Assembly: GCF_050947335.1 (NCBI RefSeq)
Contig: NC_134995.1
Location: forward strand, 7,664,501 to 7,728,500
Source: Megachile rotundata
Lineage: Eukaryota > Arthropoda > Insecta > Hymenoptera > Megachilidae
Length of the DNA stretch: 64,000 nt
Direction: 5' to 3'
In this document: positions 11,901-26,900 of the stretch, one piece after another
How the letters are laid out: each line of letters opens with the position of its first letter
Numbering within the stretch: position 1 is the first letter of the stretch
The notes under the pieces: generated by a model
Told to the model about the DNA's origin: nothing
The model's input: only the letters and a program-made list of their open reading frames with translations
Database searches by the model: none
Made by a program: the position numbers and the translations under genes

Positions 11901-14900
11901 TATATGAATAAAACATAATTAAATAATATCTAGTATAATGAAGATTATATCAAGTTTGATTGAATAAATTAACGTGGCAATGAATTCTTACAGGTGATCC
12001 AAAATTATGTCCGATTTCATGGGCCAACGTTAACTGCGACACCTTCGGTGGTACTCTGCTGTTGTAATTAACGAAAGTAATGATTCCAGTGTTGAGAGAC
12101 CTCTTGGTTGATTGATACATTCCTCCTACTGTTTCCGTGTACGTTTTGTATTTTTCACAGATACCACCGGATGCACCGGAAGCCGAGGCTACCCAAGCAA
12201 GTCCGAGAGTACCGCCAGTGAAATCTCTGTTAATTATATAGATGAATTGATAACACGATTCAACTACCGATACTGTAGATTCATATTACATCGCCATTTG
12301 TACGTGCATTATGTAAGAATGAGGTTAATGTTGGCTTGACGATTAAACAAAAAGAATTGATGATTTATTTCATATTTTTGCTTATTCAAATTTTTACTAT
12401 ATTGTATATTTCAAGGATTTCATTTATTGCATATTTCAAGAATTTAATATATTGCATATTTCAAGAGTTTAATATATTGCCAATTTCAATGATTTGATAT
12501 ATTGCATATTTCAAAAATTTAATATATTGCATATTTCAAGAGTTTAATATATTGCCAATTTCAATGATTTGATATATTGCATATTTCAAGAGTTTAATAT
12601 ATTGCCAATTTCAATGATTTGATATATTGCATATTTCAAGGATTTTATATATTGCATATTTCAAGAATTTAATATATTGTTTACTTTGAAGATTTGATAT
12701 ATTGCATATTTCAAGTATTTAATATATTGCATATTTCAAGGGTTTAATATATTGCATATTTTAAAGGTTTAATATATGGTTTACTTTAAAGATTTGATAT
12801 ATTGCATATTTCAAGTATTTAATATATTGCATACTTTAAAGGTTTAATAGATGATTTACTTTAAAGATTTGATATATTGCATATTTCAAGTATTTAATAT
12901 ATTGCATATTTCAAAGGTTTAATATATGGTTTACTTTAAAGTTCGGATATATTGCATATTTCAAGTATTTAATATATCGCCAATTTCAAGGATTTGATAT
13001 ATTGCATATTTCAAGAATTTCATATATTGCTTACTTTAAGAATTTTACATAACGCCTATCTTATGGATTTAATATATTATTAGCTTCGAAATTTTTGTAA
13101 GTCCACAAAAGGTAATATAATGAGAGTCCACTGTACATACAAGATAATGATTCAAAAGATAGTTTGAAACTGTTACGACTTTTTTATCTTTCTTCTTAAG
13201 GTTTTAAAAAGGACATCGAGGAGATTAAGCATGAAGTAGAAGTTGGAAAAGTTTATTTAGAAAATGAGCGTTCCATGTAAAGGAAGTTTACATGTTTCAA
13301 GACACTTTACATTAACGTAATGGGTTTTGAGACATTTAGGTTTATTCCCAATTTTTTAATAGTAAGAATATACTGTTAAATTTTGAATAATTAAATGACT
13401 GAATTTGAAAATTTGAGGATTTAAAAATTTTGAAACTAAACATAAAAAATTTGACAAATTTGCAACTTCAGGAATTTACATCATCTCTAAAAAAATTCAA
13501 AACCCAAGATCTAAAAAATGAAAGAATTTCGATAAACTAAAAATTTCAAGCTCTTAAACCAGAATAACAAGACTGCACATCGTATGCATAGCTGAAATCC
13601 TCTTTAAAATTGATCGAGGTACGCGATATCCACCATCACCAAATTAATAATAACCGAGGCTGCAAATCCAGGTCCTTGATAACCGTTTTCCATAAAATAA
13701 CACGCATGACTATTACCCAGAAACCTAATATTTGACGAGCACCGAGCTAACAATTATCATAAATATTATACGGTGTGGTAAAATATGAAAATACAGACGA
13801 ACCAAAAATATCGACGGGGCTATTTAATGCATCTGCACCGCGTTCAATCTAATCCGGATCGAGCCAAAACGTTCTCGTATATCACGTTTTACTGTACCTG
13901 TATGTGAACACGTATGCGAGGCAGAAGTCTTCATGGTTCCCAAGCGAGTGCAAATTTAAAAAGTTGCTAACGTCGATATTCTCCATGCAAAACGGATTCG
14001 GTTCACCATACGTTTGCTGCGGTGTACAAGCGGTATCGTCGTCGATCTGCTCACACAAAATATACACGTTTAGAATCTAAGATAAACATTTAAATTAATG
14101 CTGCAAACATTGGATGTTTAAAATTGTTCAATATTTAGATGGTATACATATGCAAGATATTTTTATGAAATTGATTTTGGTGTATTTAGATGCTTTTGAA
14201 CAGTTTGTATAAAAATTGTACAGCTTCATTGAACCTCTCAAGTAAGTACTGAATGGCTTATTTGAATATCCCACATAAATAATGAATGTGTTATGTGAAC
14301 ATCTTATATAAAGCATTTTTCAACATCTCATACTGAACCTCATAGGTGAATATCCCATACTGAAGCTCTTATATAAACATCCTATATTGAACCTCATATG
14401 TGAACATCCCATACTGAACCTCATATGTGAACATCCCATACTGAAGCTCTTATTTGAACATCTCATATTGAATCTCATATGTGAACATCCCATATTGAAC
14501 TTCATATGTGAACATCCCATACTGAATCTCATATGTGACTATCCCATACTGAAGCTCTTATTTGAACATCACATACTGAAGCTCTTATTTAATCATCCCA
14601 TACTGAACCTCATATGTGAATGTCCTATACTGAACCTCATATGTGAACATCCCATACTGAACCTCATATGTGAACATCCCATACTGCAGCTCTTATTTGA
14701 ACATCCCATATTGAATCTCATATGTGAACATCCCATATTGAACCTCATATGTGAACATCCCATACTGAATCTCATATGTAAATATCCCATACTGAAGCTC
14801 TTATTTGAACATCACATACTGAAGCTCTTATTTAATCATCCCATACTGAATCTCATATGTGAATGTCCTATACTGAACCTCATATGTGAACATCCCATAC

Positions 14901-17900
14901 TGAACCTCATATGTGAACATCCCATACTGCATCTCTTATATGATCATCCCATACTGAACCTCATATGTAAACATCCTATACTGAACCTCATATGTGAAAA
15001 TCCCATAGTGAAGCTCTTATGTGAACATCCCATATTGAACCTCATATGTGAATATCCCATACTGAAGCTCTTATTTGAACATCCCATACTGAAGCTCTTA
15101 TTTGATCATCCCTTACTGAACCTCATATGTAAACATCCCATACTGAACCTCATATGTAAACATCCCATACTGAAGCTCTTACTTGAACATCCCATAAACA
15201 CAGAATGGAGTTTCTGATGAGATAAGGTAATAGTGGATGTGATTACCTTAATCCGTTGCACCTCGAACTTAATATTTCTGTGCTTGATCCGTCCATCGAA
15301 CCTGGTGTCCCTGTATATGTAGTTGACTGCAGTGACGTGGTGGGCAATGAGAGACAAGATCTCCTCCCGTGTCTTCTCAGCATCGTGATGCAGCTGAAAG
15401 CGAAGCCGAAAACCGGTGGAATTCAATATTCCGCGAAACTTCACGTGCAGCAACGGCGAGCAGAGAGTTTCCGCATAAAGAGATTTTTATAACGGCGCAA
15501 CCGGGAAAGAATGGCCGGTCAAAGAGAATGCAGAGATGGAAATATTCCTTGAAGGCAAAGGACATCAGGAATGCAGAGGACGTCTAGTTTAGAGGGAAAT
15601 GCGAAATGAAATTACGCCGGCTGCCCCCCATTACCAACGAAAAGCCGTATGAATGTGGCTGCAACAGCAGAATGGTAGGTATGCAGGATATTCGACGATT
15701 GTGCAACGAATTATTGCGTTTCTTCCGCGAAATTTCGAGGTTAGGACAAAAAATCAGGCTGCTTATTGTTCTTTGCTGAAACGAAGCGCGCGCCACAAGA
15801 TGAGTTCCTGGAATTTGGTCTGCTTTCCTGTTTCTCCTTTTAGGAGGCTGCGTGACCAGAAAGGTTAAACGATGCAGAGAAATTCCGACATTTTTACTAC
15901 TTTCTTTTTTAATATCGTGTGAGAACCGGGGCCATCGATGGTTTCGGTCCTGTAAACGATCGCGTGACTCTGTGCGACCCTTTGTTTTTAGTAAGGAAGA
16001 TAATTTGTTACCGAAAGATCTCTAAAAATGTAAGAGGGTGGTTTATTGGAGGAACGTTTGAAAATTAGGTTATGTCACAATTAGTCACGTTAATACAATT
16101 TTATATAATTTATTTCTAATACGACGCAAATTATTATTTATTGAATAATGAGCATAATTTTAAACCGAAAGCTACGGTCTCTAAGAGGGTGGTTTATTGG
16201 AGAAACGTCTGAAAATTAGGTTATGTCGCGCTTACTGGCGTTAGTACAATTTTGCACAATTTATTTCTAATACGGTATAAATTATTATTTATCGAATAGA
16301 GATAATTTTCAACCGAAAGCTACGGTCTCTAAGAGGGTGGTTTATTGGAGAAACGTCTGAAAATTGGGTTATGTCACGCTTACTGAAGTTAGTACAATTT
16401 TACACAATTTATTTTTAAAATGCCATAAATTATTATTTATCGAATAGAGATAATTTTCAAATCTCTGAAAATATAAGGGGTGTATTTATGAAACGCCTGG
16501 AAATCAAATTCCATCACTCAGCTTATTTGTGTCCAAACAATTTTACACAATTTATTTCGTCACACCATAAATTATTATTTAAGGACAGCTGACAATTTTC
16601 TGAAAATGCTCAGATCTCTAAAAATATAAGAGGGTGGTATTCATGGAACGTCAGAAAATTGGATTCTATATTACGTAGCGCATTTAGGTTAATATGTCAC
16701 TTCTATACCATTTATTCCTCATATACTAGAAGTTATTATTCGACAAATATTTATTAGAATTTCCTACCAAAAGCTCAGAGCTCGAAAAACACAAGGGGTT
16801 GCTATATTTATAAAACGCCTAAAAATCAGGTTTAACATAACCCAATCTACATAAATCAATTTTGAACAATTTATTTTTCACACACTACAAATATTGACCA
16901 TCAGCTTCTGTTAAAAATTTAGAACTCTGAAAACACAAGGGGTTGTTATATTTATGAAACGTCTAAAAATCAGGTTTTACATAACCCAACCTACATAAAT
17001 CAATTTTACACAATTTATTTCTCACACACTACAAATATTGACCATCAACTTCTACCAAAAACCCAAAACTCTGAAAACATGAGGGGTTGATATGTTTGCA
17101 AAAAGTACTACACTATTTTTGTTATTCAGAACTCATCTTGTGATGCGTATACAGTGTTCGTATCGATTAGTATTACATTTAAATAATTTACTTACCTGTT
17201 CGGATATGTGTCTCCATATGAGGGGATCAGTTTGAATGAAGAGGGAACAGGTATTCTTGTTATCCTCCTTCGGTCTGGTTGCCCTACGCGTTCTCCGATG
17301 ACTAGGTTCGTTAGCTTCTCGAGAGTATTTGTGACCGGGTGTTTCCTGATCGCCATTCCATGGTTTCACCGATGGTGTCGGTTTCCTGACATCCGTGGTT
17401 ACGGGAGGAGAAAGCTCCGGTTCGCCAGAATTTTGAATTCGTTCCATCCATTCCACCACATCGTCGGTGACCCCGCAGCCACTGGTTTCCCCTGGGAAAT
17501 GTTATTGATACGTGAATTTATTGTGTTGGGGGAGAATTATTGTTTGTAGGAATGGGTGGAGGGATGTGGTTGATATACATTCTTTGATGTAGTTGATGTA
17601 AATTCTTTCAAAGGGAAATTTGTGAATTTGGAAATTTGGGAGTTTAGGAATGTGAGAGTTGAAATTTGGGAGGTTAGGGATGTGAGAGTTAAAATTTGGG
17701 AGTTTAGGGATGTGAGAGTTGAAATTTTGAATTTGGGATGTGACAGGGAAGTTTGGGAGTTTGATTGGAAATTTGGAGATTTGAGAAGATGGAAATTTAG
17801 GTAGTTAGAGAATTGGATGTTCAGGGGGTTGAAAATTAAGAAATTAGAGAAATTGGAATTTTTGAGATTAGGTAATGTAGGAAATTGGAAAATGGGATAT

Positions 17901-20900
17901 TTGGGGGGGGGATTAGGAAATTTGAGAATTTGGAAATTTTGAAATTAGGTAATTTAGGAAATTGGAAAATTGGATATTTGGGGGGTTGAAAATTAAGAAA
18001 TTTGAGAATTTGGAAATTTTGAGATTAGGTAATTTAGGTAGTTAGAGAATTGGACGTTCAGGGGGTTGAAAATTAAGAAATTTGAAAATTTCGAATTTCT
18101 GAGATTAGATAATTGAGGGAATTGGATATTTGAGGGGTTGAAAATTAAGAAATTTGAGAATTTGGAATTTTTGAGATTAGATAATTTAGGAAAGTGGAAA
18201 ATTGGATATTTGGGTAGTTGAAAATTAGGAAATTTGAGAATTTGGAAATTTTGAAATTAGGTAATTTAGGAAATTGGAAAATTGGATATTGGGGGGGGGG
18301 GGGGGGGGGGTTGAAAATTAAGAAATTTGAGAATCAAAAAATCTTGAGATTAGGTAATTTGGAAAATTGCAAAATTGGATATTTCGGGGGTTGAAAATTA
18401 AGAAATTTGAAATAGGTAATTTAGGAAATTATTAAATTGAATATTAAACTTGAAAGACTCTAATCTATAACACGAAACAAATTAAAAATTTTTTAAACAC
18501 AAAAATTTAGCTGACAGACAATTTCAGCAATTACTTCTTTCGCAAAAGTGTTTCTCCTATTTTTCCCAATTAAATATCAATAAAATTTACCACCTAAAAA
18601 CATAATACCAACCAACAATCTAACAAATATAATTATTAATAATGACCTACCAAAAATCTCTGACGAATCTACTGTAAGAAACTCCCTTTCTTGTTTGAGA
18701 GAGTCTCTCAAGAGACATAACCTTACTTTTCATCCTCAATCAAACAAAACTCTGATTTGAAAAGCGTTTTGAGTCTCCGTTTCATCAGATTTCTTGCACG
18801 AACAGTAAAGTTGCAACGTGACGGAAGTGTCGATGTACGGTTTAATTATTCGCGTAATTTCGAAATGCAGGGAGGCAGGCATTCGCGAGTAGAAACCGGA
18901 TGTACGGTCATAATGCGCCACGTAATGACAAACTTAACCACTTCCCCTTGGTTCTCGTATCGCCCGTAACGACGATGCTATTATTTTGAGGACGTGGTCA
19001 GTCATCTACGTATGGGTGTGAAATCGCACTTCCTCTTTCATCGAGCAACACTCGTTGCAGATGGGCTTGATCGCAACGTTGCAACACTTTTTTTATGAAC
19101 AGACATTTATCGGGTCGGTTATTACAGTTTCCTCTGTAACGGGATTTCTATCGTTTCAGCTAGCGGAGAGCGACTTTCGGAAATGGTTGCCTTTTGTGGT
19201 ATTTTGCTTTGTAATTCCATATTTTTTTTTTTTGAAACGGGAGTAATGGAGTTTAACAATTTTTTGGATTTTTGATACATTTGTGAATGGGGATTTGAAT
19301 GTAGGTACTTTTTTATCACTTGTAATAGGGTTAGATTAGGTTAGGTTATAATAGGGTTTGGTTAGGTTAGGTTATAATAGGGTTAGGTAAGGTTAGGTTA
19401 TAATAGGGTTTGGTTAGGTTACGTTGTAATAGGGTTAGGTAAGGTTAGGTTATAATGGAGTTAGGTTAGGTTATAATAGGGTTAGATTAGGTTAGGTTAT
19501 AATAGTGTTAGATTAGGTTACAATAGGGTTAGGTTAGGTTAGGTTGTAATAGAGTTAGATTACATAAAATGTGTATTTGGTCAATATTTTTAAAGTAGTC
19601 TTTAATATTATTTTTTGTTTTAGTCGTGACGAATTCATACAAGTTTTTAAAATATAAATTTGATAATTTTATAGTAATATTACTTTTTTTTTTTATTTTC
19701 ACTGTTTTGACCTTTGGTACACTTGTGTGTGAGATTATTAATATGTTCTTTCATTTGATAGCACAGTTAAAAAATCCCTAGATTCACAAACATTAAAGTT
19801 AAAAAATTGCAGAAATACCTAAGTTCTAGACTCGAAATCAAAAAGTTATAAAATTGCAAAATCTAGAAAGTAAAGACTATCCAAATATTAGAGCTTTAAA
19901 ATTAAAAAATTGAAGACTCCTAAATTCTAAAGGGTCAAAATTAAAAATTCTCAAGTTTCAAAGGCTCAAAATTAAAAATTCCCAAATTCTAAAGCCTCGA
20001 AATTAAAAATCCCCAAATTCCAAGGGCTCAAAATTAAAAATCCCCAAATTCCAAGGGCTTAAAATTAAAAATCCCCAAATTCCAAAGCGTCCAAATTAAA
20101 ATTTCCAAAATTCTAAAGCCTCAAAATTAAAAATCCCCAAATTCCAAAGGGTCCAAATTAAAAATTCCCAAATTCCAAAGACTCAAAATTAAAAATTCTC
20201 ACATTCCAAAGGGTCCAAATTAAAAATTCCCAAATTCCAAAGACTCAAAATTAAAAATTCTCACATTCCAAAGATTCAAAATTAAAAATCCCCAAATTCC
20301 AAAGTCTCAAAATTAAAAATCCCCAAATTCCAATGGCTCAAAATTAAAAATTCCCACATTCTAAAGATTCAAAATTAAAAATTCCTGAAACTTCCAAATT
20401 CTGAAGTCCCAGTTTTAAAGAAATTTCCACATCCTTAATACTCAAAATTAAAAACCATCAAAACATCACAATCTCAAAAATTAAAAAATCCCAAAAATGA
20501 ACCCTTAATTTTTCATTTCATATTTATATATATCTACATTTGTATAATTTTGTGAACGTCCAATAAAATATTGATCCATCAGTCCATCAGTCAAAATCCC
20601 TCAATATACACACGCTCTAATATTTTACTCAAAATCAAGTAAAAAATCAGTCCATTAAACGACCACCATTGTTGTCACATAACAACCGATTATTAACACC
20701 AAGAGCCACATTTTGAGAATCTCTGCTCAACGCAGTTAAACGTTATTCATCTCTTTGAAATTCCATTTGAAAACGCACCTCCGACACCTCCCACCCTGAC
20801 CATTTATCCTGTTCGTTGTCCAATGCTTAACAAGCGACCGGTATCAGTATCTTTTGAAATTCAGGACAATGGAACAGTGTCATACATTCGGTTCCCAGTA

Positions 20901-23900
20901 CGCAACAGCGAAAAGAATGCAGTTGGCAATTAAATTTAAAAATGGATTTAATACTGAATATCCTTTTTTTTGTTTGCCCGATATTTTTTTTTTTTTCAAA
21001 CATCCAGAATCGTTCGATAAAATGGCTTACCGTCGATACATGACGTTGGTTGTTTGATTTAAATATTTTTCGCGGAATTTAAAAACATCGAGCATGTTTC
21101 ATATTTGTTTTCTGTTTGTTCCTCTGTTTTGTTTTTTGAAGCGATAATAGCTCGTCGAATGAGACTTTGCTTTATTGGAATTTTGCAATCAAATTTCAAA
21201 TTCGATTAATGATTTATTCTGTGGTTTTGGAATGTTTTGAAGGACGAGTGAAGGTAAGATGGATAATTCCCTGTGGTGGGGGCTCTAGAATGAGAGATTG
21301 TGGAGAACTGAATTTCAAATTTGTGGATTTTTAGGTTGCTAACATAGTTCATTATTGTAAATTATTATTATAATGCATTATTATGTAGTTTAGTGCTTTG
21401 TAGAAAAATGGAAGATGGATAATTCCCTGTGGTGGGGGCTCTAGAATGAGGGATTGTGAAGAACTGTATTTTTAAATTTGTGGATTTTAAAATTGCTAAC
21501 ATAGTTCATTATTGTAAATTATTATTATAATGCATTATTATGTAGTTTAGTGTTTTGTAGAAAAATAAACTGGCTACTTTCACAAAACATTTACTCTACT
21601 AAAATCTACATCTTAATTTATTATACAAACTGAACTCGCAATTTAATAATTAAACTTCATACCTGATATTCAAGATAAATTAGTGAATTACTAATTGTTA
21701 ATTTACTTTGATATATAAATTATCTTGCTAAATAATCCATCTTGATATTCAAGATAAATCACTATACTAATTGTAAAAATTGTACAAATTGAAAGACATA
21801 ACTACAGCTACTCCTCGAGTAAGAATAAAAAAATTTACCAATATGGCGACAACATATAAACTTAGTTTAGTTATAAACTGAAAGAATCAATATCAAATCA
21901 AAATCGATTACTATGGAAATTATAGAGGAACAGTAATGTCACAGATTTATTACACCCGCGTATATCCAGTAAGCAAACAAACAAGATGGCGCGAGTTGGT
22001 CCATCAAGCGCAATATGAACCAGGAACCACGATAAACATTACACGCGATAGAACGCCTGTTTATTTAAGCGTTGATTATTTGCAGAAATAGTGTAAATAC
22101 GGTAGGATATGTCGAATCAGAAGAAAATCGTTCTTATCGCTGATATTTACTTTGATCTTGCAATGTCTTCCTCGTCAACTGTTGTACTCTTGTAGCGTTC
22201 TATAGGGTGTAATTTATTTCGCGAAATAAAATTATAAACCGTTATGTAGTTTTTCTGGAACTTCTAAGAACGTCTAAATTAACCATAAGCGCAATATGAA
22301 CCACGATAAATATTACACGACTGTTTATTTAGGTGATTACTTGCAGAAATAGTGTCAATATGTCGAATCAAGAAAATGTAGCATTCTATAGGGTGTAATT
22401 TATTTTGCGAAATAAAATTATAAACCGTGTATTATGTTTCTCTGGAACTTCTAAGAACGTCTAAATTAACTCTTAACCGTAATGCAACCTTGAGCGTACC
22501 TCAACCTGCTGCGAATTTTCGAATTTTATTATTATTCGGTTCGGTTCAATACAAGACGTGTATTACCTCTGAAAATATCTGCCATCACGTTCCACTAAAA
22601 TATTCCATTTCTATTCTTTCTGACGGTTTCTCGTGAAATATAAAACCGCGCAAAAATGAAGGAAGAGTGATGAATTTTATATCGAAGAATCGCGAAGTGA
22701 TTAGCGATTCTGATGGTAGCATTAGGGAAGTTTGTACGAGGAAGGCAGATCTAAATTATTCAGATGAAGACAGTGATGAGGATAGTTATTCGATCAACTG
22801 GAAAAATGCATCGTCAGACGGAGAAGACCGCAGAGGATTTCCTTTTCAATTGCAGTGTTGGAATTGAGGAACTATTTTAAAAATACTAGAAATAATCTTA
22901 GTGACACTTATTTACCTGTGTGATTGAATAAATTGTACATTTACGTGGAAATATTAATATTTTGATGTGCAGATAGAAATATTAATATTACTACATGTTT
23001 CAGGAGAAATATTAATATTACCAAATTTTCAAATCCTCATATTCCCCAAATTTCCAAATTCCCAAATTCCCCAAATCTCCCAAATTCCCAAATCCTCAAA
23101 TTCCAAATCTTCCAAATTTCCAAATTTTCGAATTCCAAATCTCCCAAATTTCCAAATCCTCAAATTTCCCAAATTTTCGAATTCCAAATCTCCCAAATTT
23201 CCAAATTCTCAAATTCCCAAATTCCCAAATTTCCAAATCCTCAAATTCCAAATCTCCCAAATTTCCAAATCCTCAAATTCCCCAAATCTCCCAAATTCCC
23301 AAATCCTCAAATTCCAAATCTCCCAAATTTCCAAATCCTCAAATTCCCCAAATCTTCTAAATTCCCGAATCTCCCAAATCTCCAAATCCTCAAATTCTCC
23401 AAATCTCCCAAATTCCCAAATCCTCAAATCCTCAAATCCCAAATCTCCCAAATTCCTAAATTCTCAAATTCCTCAAATTTTCAAATTCCAAATTTCCAAA
23501 TTCTCAATTTTCCCAAATTTCCAGATCCTCCAATTTCCCAAATTTCCCAAATTTTCAAATCCAAAAATCCCAAGTTCCCTAAATTCCTCAAATTCCCTGA
23601 ATAAAAGAATATTACTAGATTTCCACACAGTCAAATCTTAAGTGTTTCACTTTTCTCAAACTTCCACCGAAATGTATATTACGTAATCGTCATAAGGGGC
23701 AATTATGTTAATGTAACTATTATGAAGACTTTCCTCCATGTTCTCAAAATAGATGGTTATTTTATGGACACCCTGTATATGCACACGAATGGTCTACTTT
23801 CTTCCGTAATGATATCGCGAACGGTGCACGAAATTCAGACCTCTCTCCAGAGACCAAACCTTTTATACGGTAAATGTAATCTCCCTGTGCGATGACAGGC

Positions 23901-26900
23901 TTTCGAACTGGAATCGAGTCTTATATTGAAATATACATTTTAGAATTTTTTTTTTAAATTAACATTTAGCGGTGAATTGTATTAATAATCCAATACGAAC
24001 TGAAAATGGAGTTTAATAAAAGAATATCGACGTTTCGATAAAGTTTCGGATGGATTTATTAGAAATTAAAGACACGTTGATGTGTCGACCAGTGAAGTAC
24101 TTAGAAAAGGGGCCTAATGGGGCACCCTTTAAAGGAGAAACTAAAAATTACTAGACGATTTTACTGATTTTGTTTTATCTTTCATATTTTGTTAAAAAAT
24201 CATTTCTTAATTGTAATTCATTTTTTTATTCATGGAATAGCATGTTTTCTATTTTCATAAAATTATGAAAGATACTTATGAATTTTGTTAATGGAGTTAT
24301 TATGAATTTAAACTTATGAAATAATTATTATAAATTTTGTTAGTAAAGTTATTATGAATTTAAACTTATGAAATAATTATTATAAAGTTTGTTAGTAAAG
24401 TTATTATGAATTTAAACTTATGAAGCAATTATTATAAATTTTATTAATGAAGTTATTATGAATTTAAACTTAGGAAATAATTATTATAAATTTTGTTAAT
24501 AAAGCTATTATGAATTTAAACTTATGAAGCAATTATTATAAATTTTATTAATGAAGTTATTATGAATTTAAACTTAGGAAATAATTATTATAAATTTTGT
24601 TAATAAAGCTATTATGAATTTAAACTTATGAATTGTTATTATAAATTTTGTAAGTTATTGTGAATGTAAACTTATAAAATAGTTACTGTGAATTTTACAA
24701 CTTATTTACTACCCTATAATAAAATAAATCTCTCAGATTCTCAATTAGTATAAATTTAAATATATCATATAAATGTCAGAATAAAAGAGCAAAATTGCTA
24801 ATTAAAAATATGACCAAACTTTGAAGTTTGACTATCCTCTTTCTCCCTTGTCTTTCGCGGTTTCAAGGAAAATGCGTTTAAAGTTTTTCATACCGTTCAT
24901 ACTCACTTAGGTCTACCGGTCCAGGATCATATTAGACCATAGACGACCTTCTTTTTTCTTAAAGAAATTCTGTTCTGCAGATTTTCCTTCTCTCTCGACA
25001 CTCTTTGTCTTTCTTTGTACTTCCTTTTGAACAATCTACATGATTTTCGTTTCATACATTTACATGTATGAACAAAACAGTCTCATTTTAAATTAAATGT
25101 TAGTTATCCAAAAATTGTTGATACAAATACAAATAAAGAAATGAAAGAAATAGAAATATTTTTAATACAAACTCAGTGATGTTCGTTAAAATTTTTATGA
25201 CTGAAAAGATGATTTGAAAAATAAAATCTAGTTTTTTTCAAAACTCTTAAATTACTTCACAAGTTCCGAAACTTCTAAAAAAATTCCACTAAAACGCCAC
25301 AAAAATGGCACCCTAAACATGTAACAACACCTCATAATTATTCCACAGGCATAAGTTCAAGGACCACTTAGCCGACGCGTCACAACAGACTCGAAAAACG
25401 AACCGATGACGCATGGACACTACGTCTCGTCTTCTCCTAAGATGCAAATGGACCGTAAAGCGCAATGTTCCGCTGTCTGGATCAGACCTAACCCAACCTA
25501 ACGCGCGTCGTTAGTCACTCCTTTAACTCGTGAAAGTCCTCGAACCTCGACCTAGCCGTCCTACCTGTTCGAGCTGTGAGTCTCAACACCGTTAAGCCAT
25601 AACGACGCCATAACGAAACGGCAGGTTTACGCTGTAAGCTCCATCATCACTGAGCTAAACAATTTTGGAATAAAAACAAATAACATAAAAATAAAAGACG
25701 AAGGACGGAAGATAAATTAGCTGAAAGAATGCGAAAATATCGAATTTGGAGAATTTTACAAAAATGTATCACCGAACTGAACAATTTTCAAATAAAAACA
25801 AATAACTTAAAAATAAAAGACAAACGACAGAACATAAATTAACTGAAAGAATCCAAAAATATCAAATTTGAAGAATTTTATAAAAATGTATATTTTATTT
25901 ATGGAATATTAATGGTACTAAAATTAATATTTAATTTACTCAGATTAAGTCAGAAATTTCGAAGTGTTCAAAGTTCAAAATTTTCACAATTGTAAATTCA
26001 CACATTTTCAAATTATAAATTCGTTTAATTTCACGTCTATAGATTTCTAAATTGCAAATCCCAAAATTTCAAAACTCTAAACTGTGAAATTTCCAAATTT
26101 CCAAAATAGCGAATTCATAAATTTCCAAATTCTGAAATTCCCCAAATATCCTAAATTTCCAAATCCTCAAATTCCTCAAATTTCCCAAATTCCCCAAATT
26201 TTCAAATCCCAAATTGCCCAAATTTCCAAGTTCTTTAATTCTCCAAATTTCCCAAATTTTCAAATCCTCAAATTCCCCAAATTTTCAAATTCTCAAATTC
26301 TCCAAATTCTCAAATTCCAGATTTCTAAATCCCAATTTTCCCAAATTTCCAAATTCTTAAATTTCCCAAATTTCCAAATCCCAATTTTCCCAAATTTCCA
26401 AATCCTTAAATTCCCCAAATTTCCAAATCCCAAATTCGCCAAATTCCCAAATTCTCAAATTCCCCAAATTACCAAATTCTCAAATTCCCCAAATTCCCCA
26501 AATTACCAAATCTTCAAACTCTCTAAATTTTCAAATTCCAAATTTCCAAATCCCAATTTTCCCAAATTTCCAAATTCTTAAATTTCCCAAATTTCCAACT
26601 CCCAAATTCCCCAAATTTCCAAATTCCCCAAATTACCAAATCTTCAAATTCTCTAAATTTTCAAATTCCAGATTTCCAAATCCCAATTTTCCCAAATTTC
26701 CAAATCCCAAATTCGCCAAATTTCCAAATCCCCAATCTTCCAAATTCTCAAATTCCCCAAATTTCGGACAAAACATAAAATTAACTAAAAGTATCCAAAA
26801 ATATCAAATTTGAAGAATATTACAAAAATGTCTAACATTTTATTTATGGAATATTAATAGTATTAAAATTAATATTTAGTTCATTCAGATCAAGTCTGAA

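Noticed and set aside
12395..13090. CRISPR-like array
   Set aside because: Units are contiguous 25-bp repeats with no unique spacers, in an insect intron.
14387..15217. 276-codon frame (NLICEHPIL word) as a repeat protein gene
   Set aside because: Pure 27-bp minisatellite; open frame follows from unit length being a multiple of three. No start context or domain.
22967..23641. 224-codon Ser/Pro/Asn-rich frame
   Set aside because: Product of the CCAAATTT word array, no independent coding evidence.
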